From NCBI RefSeq assembly GCF_900113305.1, contig NZ_FOOW01000001.1:1-64000 (forward strand): DNA of 64,000 nt, in the 5' to 3' direction. A program made the position numbers and the translations under genes. The notes beneath the pieces were generated by a model. The model was given only the letters and a program-made list of their open reading frames with translations. It made no database searches and was not told where the DNA came from. This DNA comes from Prevotella sp. KH2C16. GTDB lineage: Bacteria; Bacteroidota; Bacteroidia; Bacteroidales; Bacteroidaceae. Every line of letters begins with the position of its first letter. Position 1 is the stretch's first letter. This document shows, piece after piece, positions 32,784 through 41,279 of this stretch.

Positions 32784-33473
32784 ATGGCAGACATGGAAAA
32801 TCAGGACTTGAAGGGAATGTCGGCGAGCAAGGCCGCGCCCAATGATCGGATGTTGATAGAGATACCCAGACAGGATATAGGATGCCATTATTCCTCCCTT
32901 ACGGATTATCTGGATAAGATGGCTGGTTATGATTCCAGGCTGTTGTCGGCCATTGATCGCTTTGTGATGGGATTTCATCTTGGTGCCGTCACCTAACTTG
33001 TGAACGGACACTATGGCACGGTGCTGCCTCGGATTAACCGAAATAACAAGATTGTAGGAGGAAGTGTGCAGTACATTGATACGGTGAGTGGGGCGGTTCT
33101 AAAAAGAGAGCCCTTAGTAAAGCATCTTTATAGCTGGTACTGCTTCGACTATTACACGGATGATGAGGTATTCTTTGGCGAGCATCTGCTTTCAAACAAG
33201 CCTGTCGCCATTGTTACAGAAGAAAAGACGGCCTTGCTGGGTACGCTGGCGGAACCGTCCGTTGACTGGCTGGCGGTTGGCGAGGGCTGCAATCTCACCA
33301 AAGGAATGATGAGTAAACTGGCTGGCAAGCGAGTGGTTCTTTTCCCTGACGACATGAGTAGTGATTATTGGTCGGAGAAGTTTGGCAAACAATTCAAGGT
33401 GGACTGTGGCTTTGTCCATCGGGACATTAACCGATACCTTATCGATACAATAAGAGGTCGTGGCAGTCCTTGA
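32784..33473 (+). pseudogene. DUF6371-like gene interrupted by an in-frame stop codon
   Basis: From the ATG at 32784 the frame reads through FVMGFHLGAVT to a TAA at 32994-32996. It continues in the same frame as NGHYGTVLPRINRNNKIVGG and FFGEHLLSNKPVAIVTEEKT, ending at 33473. The second half aligns with the intact element A protein at 11897-12808 (FGEHLL block). A single nonsense change therefore appears to split one gene. The 33000 GTG could restart translation of the C-terminal 157 residues, so partial function is possible. Confidence 0.7.
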
Positions 33474-33728
33474 ACTCGGGGGGAAGAACAGGGCTCTGCC
33501 CTTGTTATAGCCCACTATAACTACCCGCTGCGCTTTCGTAGTTGTGGGCCCAAGGCCAGCCTTGGAGAACCGGCGGGGATGACTCTCCCCCTGCACCCTC
33601 CACTCATGGGCATCTGCCCCCAAGGCCCCTGACCAGAGCGTGACCCTCTCTCTGGACTCTCCGCTTAGGGAGTTTCCCTAAGAACCCTATGAAAAGAAAA
33701 ACCAACAATCATTTAATTCTCTTTTATT
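33474..33728. other. Candidate origin of transfer region of element B
   Basis: 255 bp of GC-rich non-coding DNA upstream of the relaxase, packed with inverted repeats: CCAAGGC/GCCTTGG at 33550-33565 and AACTAC (33519-33524) / GTAGTT (33538-33543) flanked by CCCAC/GTGGG. The position and structure match oriT regions of Bacteroidales mobilizable elements. The nick site is not identifiable by eye. Confidence 0.5.
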
Positions 33729-35150
33729 ATGACACAAATGACATCGGTACACATCAAACCCTGCAATATTGGGCAAAGTGAGGCGCACAATCAACGGACA
33801 AAGGCATATCTTGACCACATCAATGCAGAGAAACTTTATATCAGGAAAGACCTGATACCAGAGAATCAATCGTGGACATCGGAACTGCAAGGCGGTATGA
33901 CCTTACGGCAGTATTATGATGCCATTAGCAGAATGGTAAAGGAAAAGACAGGCAGGGCTATGCAGACCAAGGAACGGGAGCGAATCAACAAGAAGACAGG
34001 CAAGGTAACCAAGATTGCCGGCTGTACTCCCTTGCGTGAGGGCGTCGTGGTGTGCAAGGCAGACACCACCATGGAACAGCTGCGTCATTTCGCCGACCTT
34101 TGCCGGCAGCGTTTCGGTATCACCGCCATACAGATACATCTCCATCGCGACGAGGGGCATTGTCTTGATCCGAATGACACATCCACATGGAAGTCTAACT
34201 ATCACGCCCATGTCATCTGGGACTGGATGAACCACGAGACAGGCAAATCCTACAAACTGGACGCTGATGACATCAGTGTACTTCAGGATTTGGCAGCAGA
34301 AGCATTGGGCATGGAGCGAGGCGTGTCCAAGTCCGAAACCAACAAGCAGCATCTTGAACGGAATGATTATATCGTGGCCAAACAGAAACGTGAGTTGGAG
34401 GAAAGCAAGAAACAAGCGGAGAAGCTGGCAAAGGAACACGAGCAGAAAGCTCTCGCCTGTGAAAAGTTGGATAAGGAAATTCATGAGAAGCAGGCGAAAG
34501 CCAATCGGGAGAACGGCAGCGCCATCCTGTCGGGTTTGGCCAATCTTGCAGGCAAAGGCAAGTACGCCCAGTTGGAAGCGGAGAACATGGCCATGAAACA
34601 GCAGGTGGCATTGCTGTCCGAGAAGATAGCGCAAGGAGTGGCAGAGCGGACGGCTGAACTTGAAAAGGCCTGTGAAAGGGAAAGGCAGATTGCGGAGTTG
34701 CGTTTGGATGAATACAACAAACTCATCCAAAGTTACAACAGGTTGCTGAAGAAGTCGCAAAGCGATAAGAAATCGTATGAGACGGCTCTCTCGCAGAAGA
34801 ATTGCATCATAGCCAATCTTATATCCGCTTTTCAGAAGGCTATAGAGTTATTGGACTCTGTATGTCGCAAGGCTCTGAAAGCCGTCATCGACTTTGCCAA
34901 AAAGCCGATTGCCAGACGGTTCACATACGAGCAAGCCTGTGCCGTCAACGAGTTTCTTGATACGGGTTCTGACAGGCGGGAGGCAGCCGATACGCTGATA
35001 ACGCTTTCCCGGCCATTCCTCACCGAAAACGAATACACCAAGGGGAGGCAGGAGGTGCAGAATGTTGAAAATGACTTTCCCGCATACCAAAGAATGTTGC
35101 AAAGGCAAGAGGAGAGAATAGCAAGTCCACGCCACGGGAGAAGGTTGTAA
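33729..35150 (+). CDS. MobV-like relaxase/mobilization protein of element B
   Basis: 473 residues. A nicking-enzyme block is readable: IQIHLHRDEGH followed by NYHAHVIWDWMNHETGKSYK, i.e. the His-rich metal site typical of MobV-like enzymes. Residues 220-350 form a long coiled coil. It would nick the adjacent oriT-like region and lead the strand into a recipient. It differs in sequence from the element A relaxase, so the two elements have separate mobilization specificities. No secretion genes accompany it. Confidence 0.8.
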   Translation: MTQMTSVHIKPCNIGQSEAHNQRTKAYLDHINAEKLYIRKDLIPENQSWTSELQGGMTLRQYYDAISRMVKEKTGRAMQTKERERINKKTGKVTKIAGCTPLREGVVVCKADTTMEQLRHFADLCRQRFGITAIQIHLHRDEGHCLDPNDTSTWKSNYHAHVIWDWMNHETGKSYKLDADDISVLQDLAAEALGMERGVSKSETNKQHLERNDYIVAKQKRELEESKKQAEKLAKEHEQKALACEKLDKEIHEKQAKANRENGSAILSGLANLAGKGKYAQLEAENMAMKQQVALLSEKIAQGVAERTAELEKACERERQIAELRLDEYNKLIQSYNRLLKKSQSDKKSYETALSQKNCIIANLISAFQKAIELLDSVCRKALKAVIDFAKKPIARRFTYEQACAVNEFLDTGSDRREAADTLITLSRPFLTENEYTKGRQEVQNVENDFPAYQRMLQRQEERIASPRHGRRL

Positions 35151-35208
35151 AATAAATAAAATTATCCCGAACTCGCGCAGTATATCTAAGTTACGATGTT
35201 TGCCGGCG

Positions 35209-36018
35209 CTAACGCACATGTAAGACTGGTTGTTCATAGTTCTCGGGAGCTCTGATAACAAGAATACTCACTTCATATAAAACAAACATAGGAAGTGCAA
35301 CCAGCAATAATGTAAAAACATCAGAGGTTGGTGTAATAGTGGCAGATATAACCAAAATTACCACGGCTGCCTTTTTCCTGTATTTCTTTAAAATACCAGA
35401 TGAAACAACTCCTAAACGAGCTAAGAGCAAAGAAAGAATTGGCATTTCAAAAACAAAACCCATTGCAAAGCTTAACAACAAGAGCGTGTCTATATAAGAC
35501 TTAATAGAAATAAAGCTCTCAACTTTGTTGCTTACTTGGTAGGTTCCTAAAAAACGGAATGTCAGCGGAAATATTAAGAAATAACTAATCAATATCCCGA
35601 CCATGAACATAATATAACTACAGGATATCATTTTCAACGCATATCGCCGTTCATTTCCATATAAAGCTGGAGAAACAAAAAGGAATATCTGGTAAAGTAT
35701 ATAAGGTAAAGCACATACGATCCCAAACCACACTGCTATCTGAATATGCACCATAAACTGTTCCGTCAAGTTCGTATTAACCAACTTAACCAAGAAGGGA
35801 GCTGGGTCCGCTCCTGACACAAATCGGCTTACATGATTAAGTAACTGATAGGTAATAAATCCGTCATCTTTGGGCGCAAGAACAATCACAAATATCTGAT
35901 CTTTAAGTAAGAAGGCCACGAATCCACATATTGCTGTTGCAACCAAAATCCGAATCAAGACGGATCTCAGGTCGTCAAGATGCTCCCAAAAGGTCAGCTC
36001 AATGGGTTTCTGTTCCAT
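35209..36018 (-). CDS. tatC: TatC, twin-arginine translocase core subunit
   Basis: 269 residues with the TatC start ([18 protein letters not shown], the conserved E..L..HL.ELR-type block) and six hydrophobic segments. These include [20 protein letters not shown] with the conserved P-Y-x-x-Y-Q-I/F and the FETPVL-equivalent [18 protein letters not shown]. It recognises the RR motif of folded Tat substrates and forms the inner-membrane translocation site with TatA. It is the last gene of the element B cargo operon and overlaps tatA by 20 bp. Confidence 0.92.
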   Translation of the reverse strand: MEQKPIELTFWEHLDDLRSVLIRILVATAICGFVAFLLKDQIFVIVLAPKDDGFITYQLLNHVSRFVSGADPAPFLVKLVNTNLTEQFMVHIQIAVWFGIVCALPYILYQIFLFVSPALYGNERRYALKMISCSYIMFMVGILISYFLIFPLTFRFLGTYQVSNKVESFISIKSYIDTLLLLSFAMGFVFEMPILSLLLARLGVVSSGILKKYRKKAAVVILVISATITPTSDVFTLLLVALPMFVLYEVSILVIRAPENYEQPVLHVR

Positions 36019-36211
36019 CGGCTTCAGTTGTATCAGAATCCTCTAAACCCTTTTCCATATCGTTCAGCCCATCCTTGAAAGAACGAATGCCCTTACCCAT
36101 GCCTTTCATAAGTTCAGGGATTTTCTTGCCACCGAACAAAAGTAGTACTACGAAAGTTATCAATAGTATTTCCTGTAGTCCAATACCACCAATTAAAAGC
36201 AAACTATTCAT
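35999..36211 (-). CDS. tatA: TatA/E, twin-arginine translocase pore subunit
   Basis: 70 residues: one N-terminal transmembrane helix ([20 protein letters not shown]) with the FG hinge, then the amphipathic helix ([19 protein letters not shown]) and an acidic tail. This is the standard TatA/E design. No separate TatB is encoded nearby, so a minimal TatAC system is implied. It overlaps tatC by 20 bp and follows the M20 hydrolase gene by 51 bp. Confidence 0.92.
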   Translation of the reverse strand: MNSLLLIGGIGLQEILLITFVVLLLFGGKKIPELMKGMGKGIRSFKDGLNDMEKGLEDSDTTEADGTETH

Positions 36212-36262
36212 TGCGTCTATATTTTAAATGTTTTATAAAAATCCTTCAAATCCTTGAAAATG

Positions 36263-37723
36263 CTATTTCCTGGCAACGCGATAATCCAAAGCTGGAGCTC
36301 TGTCGCCTAAGAGAGGAGTATATTTGAAATTCTTGCCGCGTTTCTTTTCAAACTCGTTTCGAATATTCTGTATTAGCTTTGGGTTGGAATAAAGGTCTAT
36401 TGCCGTGAGCGAAAACACTTTAGCCGCATTGAGAAGTGCCTTTGTACCAATCGTTGTACCGCAGACCGCTACATTTTGCCAACTATGTAACGAGGTTCCA
36501 GGAACAAAGACCGATGTGCGGAAAGTAGTCGTGGGGACATTCCAACTCACATCTCCGACATCTGTAGAACCACTCCATGTAGAGAGAGTTTCTTCAACGA
36601 GCGGCAACACCTCTTTTACTTGACAGATATTAGTTGGATCTTGTCCAGAAACCTTCGCAATTTCTTCGGCAAAATGTTGTTCACGAGCATCATAGATTAC
36701 CCCGCCGACAATTTCAAGATTTTTCTGTACTATTTTCGAAAGAGCTCTGTTATCAAGTTTCTCATAAAAGCCACAGATAATTTCCTTTTTCACTTGGGTT
36801 TGTGTTCCTTTTGCAGCACCTTCAGCAGCCTGGTCTACCCATTCTGCTATACTTCTTAGGACATCTCGTCTAGGGCTTCGGATATAATAAGAAACCTTGG
36901 CAGAGGTAGGAACCACATTAGGTGCTTCCCCACCATCTTGTATCACATAATGAATGCGTGTAGATGGCAGAACATGTTCACGCATCATGTTTACCATAAA
37001 GTCCATCGCTTCCACGGCATCCAGAGCAGAACGCCCCTTTTCTGGATTATTGGCTGCATGGGCAGCAATCCCCTTAAAAGTATAATCAACCATTAATACT
37101 GCGGTGCCGCTACCTACATTAACAAAATTATTGGTACCAGGATGCCAATCAAGCATTACATCTACATTATTAAATACTCCTTCACGAGCCATATAAACCT
37201 TGCCGCCCCCTCCTTCTTCCGCCGGAGTGCCAAAAAGTTTGATTGTTCCTTGACATCTGGTTTGGGCAAGCCAATGCTTGATTGCTATTGCTCCTGCCAT
37301 AGAGCCGATGCCGAACACATTATGTCCACAACCGTGTCCACCACCACCCTCCACCAATGGTTTACGAAAACTCACCGTATCTTGAGACAAGCCTGGCAAG
37401 GCATCGAATTCTGCCAAAATGCCAATAACAGGACCACCAGAACCGTATGTTGCGACAAAGGCAGTAGGAATACCCGCCACCCCAGACTCAATTTTGAAGC
37501 CATTCTCTTTCAAATGTTGCTGTAGGAGTTCGGAACTCTTTACTTCCAAGAAACCTAATTCTGCATTTCTCCATATTGTTTTCTGTAACCGATCATATAG
37601 CTCGAATGAAAGATCTAAATGTTGTATGGCAACATTTTTTAAGATGGAAGTTCTATTTTGCGAATAAGTTTGCAAAGGGAAGCTGCATAGACATAAGAGG
37701 AATAATATATATCGACTTTTCAT
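36263..37723 (-). CDS. M20-family amidohydrolase (AbgB-like), secreted
   Basis: 486 residues with a Sec signal peptide (YILFLLCLCSFPLQTYSQ). The M20 metal-site blocks are GVLAEFDALPGL-like (GILAEFDALPGLSQDT), GGHGCGHNVFGIG with the Cys/His ligand pair, GTPAEEGGGGK with the catalytic Glu pair, and SGSTDVGDVSWNVPTT near the C-terminus. The SGSTDVGDVSW block is characteristic of the AbgB branch, which cleaves aminoacyl or aminobenzoyl amides. As a secreted amide hydrolase in a glycan locus it may trim N-acyl or peptide parts of a glycoconjugate. Confidence 0.85.
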   Translation of the reverse strand: MKSRYILFLLCLCSFPLQTYSQNRTSILKNVAIQHLDLSFELYDRLQKTIWRNAELGFLEVKSSELLQQHLKENGFKIESGVAGIPTAFVATYGSGGPVIGILAEFDALPGLSQDTVSFRKPLVEGGGGHGCGHNVFGIGSMAGAIAIKHWLAQTRCQGTIKLFGTPAEEGGGGKVYMAREGVFNNVDVMLDWHPGTNNFVNVGSGTAVLMVDYTFKGIAAHAANNPEKGRSALDAVEAMDFMVNMMREHVLPSTRIHYVIQDGGEAPNVVPTSAKVSYYIRSPRRDVLRSIAEWVDQAAEGAAKGTQTQVKKEIICGFYEKLDNRALSKIVQKNLEIVGGVIYDAREQHFAEEIAKVSGQDPTNICQVKEVLPLVEETLSTWSGSTDVGDVSWNVPTTTFRTSVFVPGTSLHSWQNVAVCGTTIGTKALLNAAKVFSLTAIDLYSNPKLIQNIRNEFEKKRGKNFKYTPLLGDRAPALDYRVARK

Positions 37724-37765
37724 TTGAATGATATTAAATTTGTTTTGTTTAATTAGCTAATATTT

Positions 37766-38995
37766 TTAGGGGGCGAACATGAGCCGAGGCAGTACATTCC
37801 ATGCACCACGAGTAAAGTCGGGGATTTCCACAGGAATATTTCCTCGTTGTATAGAAAGGCTCGTCAATTCCACCAAAGACGACCATTCTACCGCATCATA
37901 AACATCCATATCTAAAGGCAGACCCTGTTGTAAGCAATGAATCAGACGATAGTCCATCATAAAATCCATTCCCTCATGAGCTCCAATCCGTTGCGCCAAT
38001 TCGCCATTAGACCTGTAAAAAGGGTGTTCATACTTAGCAAAAAACTCGTCCTGCACATTTATTTCCCCCCAACAGTCAACAAAATATTCCATCCTCCCCT
38101 GTTCACCTTTCTCTACAAAACCTTTCGTTCCGCTCAACAGATATCGCCTGTTATAAGGGCGAGGACTGGAAATATCATGCTGGACGACAATTGTTTTTCC
38201 CTTTAGGGTTCTGATGATTGTTGTATTCATGTTGCCTAATTGGCATTCATCGATTATGTTTCGACCCTCAACTTCTGGATAATTAAACTGCTCGTTGGAA
38301 ACGGAAACCAGCCAAGACAGCCGATCTCCACGGTGGATATTCATGGCTTGACACAGGGGACCTAAGCCGTGAGTGGGGTAAGGATTACCTGTTGTCAACC
38401 AGTGGTCTACATAATCAGGGCGCTTCGCAAAATTAATTTTCCGTAAATCATGGATATAACTACCTTCTGCGTGAGTTACTTCACCGATAATTCCTTTTGA
38501 ACAAAGGTTTAAGGCTGCCATCTCAAATCTTTCATAACAACAATTCTCAAGCATAATACAATGTCGCCTACACTTTTCTGCTGTGTCCACGACCCGCCAA
38601 CACTCTTCTATTGTGTTTGCAATAGGCACCTCACAAGCAACATGTTTACCATGCTCCATTGCATAAATAGCTATCTCGGCATGCATCTTGATGTTCGTGC
38701 AAATATATACCAAATCAATATCGTTACGCAAACATATCTCTTTCCAGTCATCCGCACAACCATATTCATCAGGTATCGCCTTATGGTGAGCCTCTAAGGT
38801 CTGCTTTGCTTCGTCTCTATTTTCCTGATGTAAATCGCATATTACTCTAATATCGACCCCGTTAAGATGCATATAATTCTCCAAAGACTGCTTGCCGCGA
38901 TGCCCAAGTCCTATGAATGCAATTCTGACTATGGGAATCGGAGCACACTGGAGCAACAGGGCATGAGGGGTTCTATGAGAAACCTGATTATCCAT
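37766..38995 (-). CDS. GH109-like Gfo/Idh/MocA-family enzyme without export signal
   Basis: 409 residues with the dinucleotide-binding GLGHRG motif at 29-34 and the GH109-type active-site residues in order: Glu122 (CEVPIANTIEECW), Tyr154 (ENCCYERF), Tyr206 and His209 (PYPTHGLGP). In the GH109 alpha-N-acetylgalactosaminidase of Elizabethkingia the equivalent residues are E149, Y179, Y225 and H228, and NAD is a tightly bound cofactor. No twin-arginine or Sec signal is seen, so it is probably cytoplasmic. It is paralogous to the Tat-signal protein at 43702. Oxidoreductase activity rather than glycosidase cannot be excluded. Confidence 0.75.
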   Translation of the reverse strand: MDNQVSHRTPHALLLQCAPIPIVRIAFIGLGHRGKQSLENYMHLNGVDIRVICDLHQENRDEAKQTLEAHHKAIPDEYGCADDWKEICLRNDIDLVYICTNIKMHAEIAIYAMEHGKHVACEVPIANTIEECWRVVDTAEKCRRHCIMLENCCYERFEMAALNLCSKGIIGEVTHAEGSYIHDLRKINFAKRPDYVDHWLTTGNPYPTHGLGPLCQAMNIHRGDRLSWLVSVSNEQFNYPEVEGRNIIDECQLGNMNTTIIRTLKGKTIVVQHDISSPRPYNRRYLLSGTKGFVEKGEQGRMEYFVDCWGEINVQDEFFAKYEHPFYRSNGELAQRIGAHEGMDFMMDYRLIHCLQQGLPLDMDVYDAVEWSSLVELTSLSIQRGNIPVEIPDFTRGAWNVLPRLMFAP

Positions 38996-39061
38996 TGTAA
39001 TTTATATAGTTATTTGAGTTATAATTCTTCTCTGCGAAAAGCTCTTTTACAAAATCTTTTG

Positions 39062-41269
39062 TCAGTTCACAGACTCTAAATATAAAACCATGCTCTGATA
39101 AACATTCTGTAGATTTGGATTTAGGCCAGCTTTTACAAGGAACTCACCTGAAATAGTTTCCCCCTCTGCCCAGAACATTGGAGAGGAATTATTCAGTTCT
39201 TTAACCGTATAAGACTTTCTTTCATCCAAACCTCTCAATTTCAAATTATTATAAAACATGGGGCCATTGTACTTTAGTGAGAACATATAGAAAACTGCCC
39301 GTTTTTTATCCTTGGATACATACATCAATGAATAGATGCCTGATTCGCTATATGGTGAGGATATTCTATACAAGTCGCCAAACTGGATGATATCTCTAAT
39401 TTGTTTATACTCTCGAATTGACTTTTTCAACATCTCCGTTTCTTCATTAGTAAGATCAGAAAGCTTCATTTCAAACCCCAGGCGTCCTGTCATTGCCATG
39501 TCCATACGAAATTTTGCAGGAATAATTCTTTTGGTATGGCGATTAGGAACATGAGAGAAATGCGCTCCTGTAGCTATAGCTGGGTAGATAAAATTTGTGC
39601 CATATTGGATAAATGCCCTGCTAAATGCATCGGTATTGTCGCTTGTCCAGAAATCCTGATGATACCTTAAAGCACCATATTCAACCCTGCCGCCACCAGA
39701 GGCACATAACTGAATCATCACTTCTGGATATTTCTTACGAATACGATCATAAACACGATAGAGCCCCTTTATATAGTCTATGAAAAAATGAGACTGGCTG
39801 TTTGCATCCATATACGAGGAGCCTATAGACTCAAGATGCCTGTTAGCATCCCATTTCACATATGAGATATTTTTTGATTGACTGAGTACAGTATCAAATG
39901 TATGAAAGATGAAGTCTTGAACTGCCGGATTCGACACATCAAGAACCCACTGGTTCCTACGAGTAGGAATACTGCGTCCTTGCGCCTTTACAATCCAATC
40001 AGGGTGCAGCTTAGCCAACTCACTTTCTGGGTTGACCATCTCCGGCTCTATCCAGATTCCGAATTTCATTCCCTTGGTTGCAGCATATTCTGCCAAATTA
40101 TCAAGACCATTAGGAAGTTTTTCTTTGTTAACCTGCCAGTCCCCCAACCCCATCTTTGCATTATTGCGGGGATACTTATTACCAAACCATCCATCGTCAA
40201 GGACAAAGATTTCTATGCCCAAATTCGAGGCCCCATCAATCATCTCTTTCAATTTAGCTTCCGTAAAGTCAAAATAAACCCCTTCCCAGCTATTCAGGAC
40301 GATGGGGCGGATTTGGTCTGGCATATACAGGCCATCTCGCCTTGCCCAGTCATGTATATGCCTACTAATATTGCCTGCCCCATTATTACTATAAGTAAAT
40401 ATCATCATTGGCGTTTGAAATCGTTGCCCTTTCTTCAGATGATACTCTGACGCATACGGATTAATTCCTGCAGAGATATTTAGTACATTAAACTCATCCA
40501 ACTCAAAGTTTAATTTAAAATTTCCACTCCAGGCCAAGGCTCCTCCTATCACTTCTCCATAATCTTCCGATATTGAATGATCTAATGAAATCAGGAATGA
40601 CGGATTCTCGCCATGTGTCGTCCGGATACCTTTCTTTGTTTCTATGCTTTTTATCCCATGACTCAGCCTTATCTGATTCATAGACATTTCTGCAGTAGGC
40701 GTTCCATAAAAATGAGTAAGAAAATATTTATTAGCTTCAACAGGGAGATAAAACGAATAAAAACTATGTAAGACAATGTTGCCTTTTTCATTATTAATTA
40801 TCTCGGACGACATCGCATAAACATTTTCCTTTTGATAAGCTTGATAAACAAGTCTCACCTCGAGAAGATGTTTTCTATCTCTCATTAAGATAGTCATCTC
40901 CTCTATTCCCTGTTCTTTTTTAATAACTCTCTTTGATTTTTCGTAATACAATTCTGTATTTAGATCGCCATCATAATGAGTAACTCTCAACGCAGGCTCT
41001 CTAAAGTTCTTGCCTCCCATAGTGGAATAAGCCTCATTTGGAGTTCCATAATCGGGTACTCTATATATTTCTTTTGATAAAAAAAATGAAGATGTAGATA
41101 TTCGTTGTCCAAAATAACGATGCAGAAGAGTCCCTTCTTTATTAACTTCAAATATTAAAGATAAATCATTCGTATTTAAAATAAGCAAACTATCATCAGA
41201 TGTTTGGGCGGGAGCAACTACTCCAAAGATGGAACATAGTAGCATTATTAAAAAAATCTTTGATTTCAT
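39062..41269 (-). CDS. GH36-family alpha-galactosidase / alpha-N-acetylgalactosaminidase
   Basis: 735 residues from the ATG at 41269, which gives a clean Sec signal (MKSKIFLIMLLCSIFGVVAP). The GH36 active site is explicit: nucleophile Asp474 in VKWDANRH and acid/base Asp544 in WTSDNTD, 70 residues apart as in characterized GH36 enzymes. IWIEPEMVNPES and VLDDGWFGNKY are further family blocks. It is a retaining enzyme acting on terminal alpha-Gal or alpha-GalNAc; sequence alone does not choose. It lies in the same operon as two GH109-like enzymes and begins 11 bp after the peptidase gene stop. Confidence 0.88.
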   Translation of the reverse strand: MKSKIFLIMLLCSIFGVVAPAQTSDDSLLILNTNDLSLIFEVNKEGTLLHRYFGQRISTSSFFLSKEIYRVPDYGTPNEAYSTMGGKNFREPALRVTHYDGDLNTELYYEKSKRVIKKEQGIEEMTILMRDRKHLLEVRLVYQAYQKENVYAMSSEIINNEKGNIVLHSFYSFYLPVEANKYFLTHFYGTPTAEMSMNQIRLSHGIKSIETKKGIRTTHGENPSFLISLDHSISEDYGEVIGGALAWSGNFKLNFELDEFNVLNISAGINPYASEYHLKKGQRFQTPMMIFTYSNNGAGNISRHIHDWARRDGLYMPDQIRPIVLNSWEGVYFDFTEAKLKEMIDGASNLGIEIFVLDDGWFGNKYPRNNAKMGLGDWQVNKEKLPNGLDNLAEYAATKGMKFGIWIEPEMVNPESELAKLHPDWIVKAQGRSIPTRRNQWVLDVSNPAVQDFIFHTFDTVLSQSKNISYVKWDANRHLESIGSSYMDANSQSHFFIDYIKGLYRVYDRIRKKYPEVMIQLCASGGGRVEYGALRYHQDFWTSDNTDAFSRAFIQYGTNFIYPAIATGAHFSHVPNRHTKRIIPAKFRMDMAMTGRLGFEMKLSDLTNEETEMLKKSIREYKQIRDIIQFGDLYRISSPYSESGIYSLMYVSKDKKRAVFYMFSLKYNGPMFYNNLKLRGLDERKSYTVKELNNSSPMFWAEGETISGEFLVKAGLNPNLQNVYQSMVLYLESVN

Positions 41270-41279
41270 AGTTTTTTTC

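Noticed and set aside
32994..32996. Programmed readthrough or recoding at the DUF6371 stop
   Set aside because: The stop is TAA, with no recoding signal visible; a nonsense mutation is simpler.
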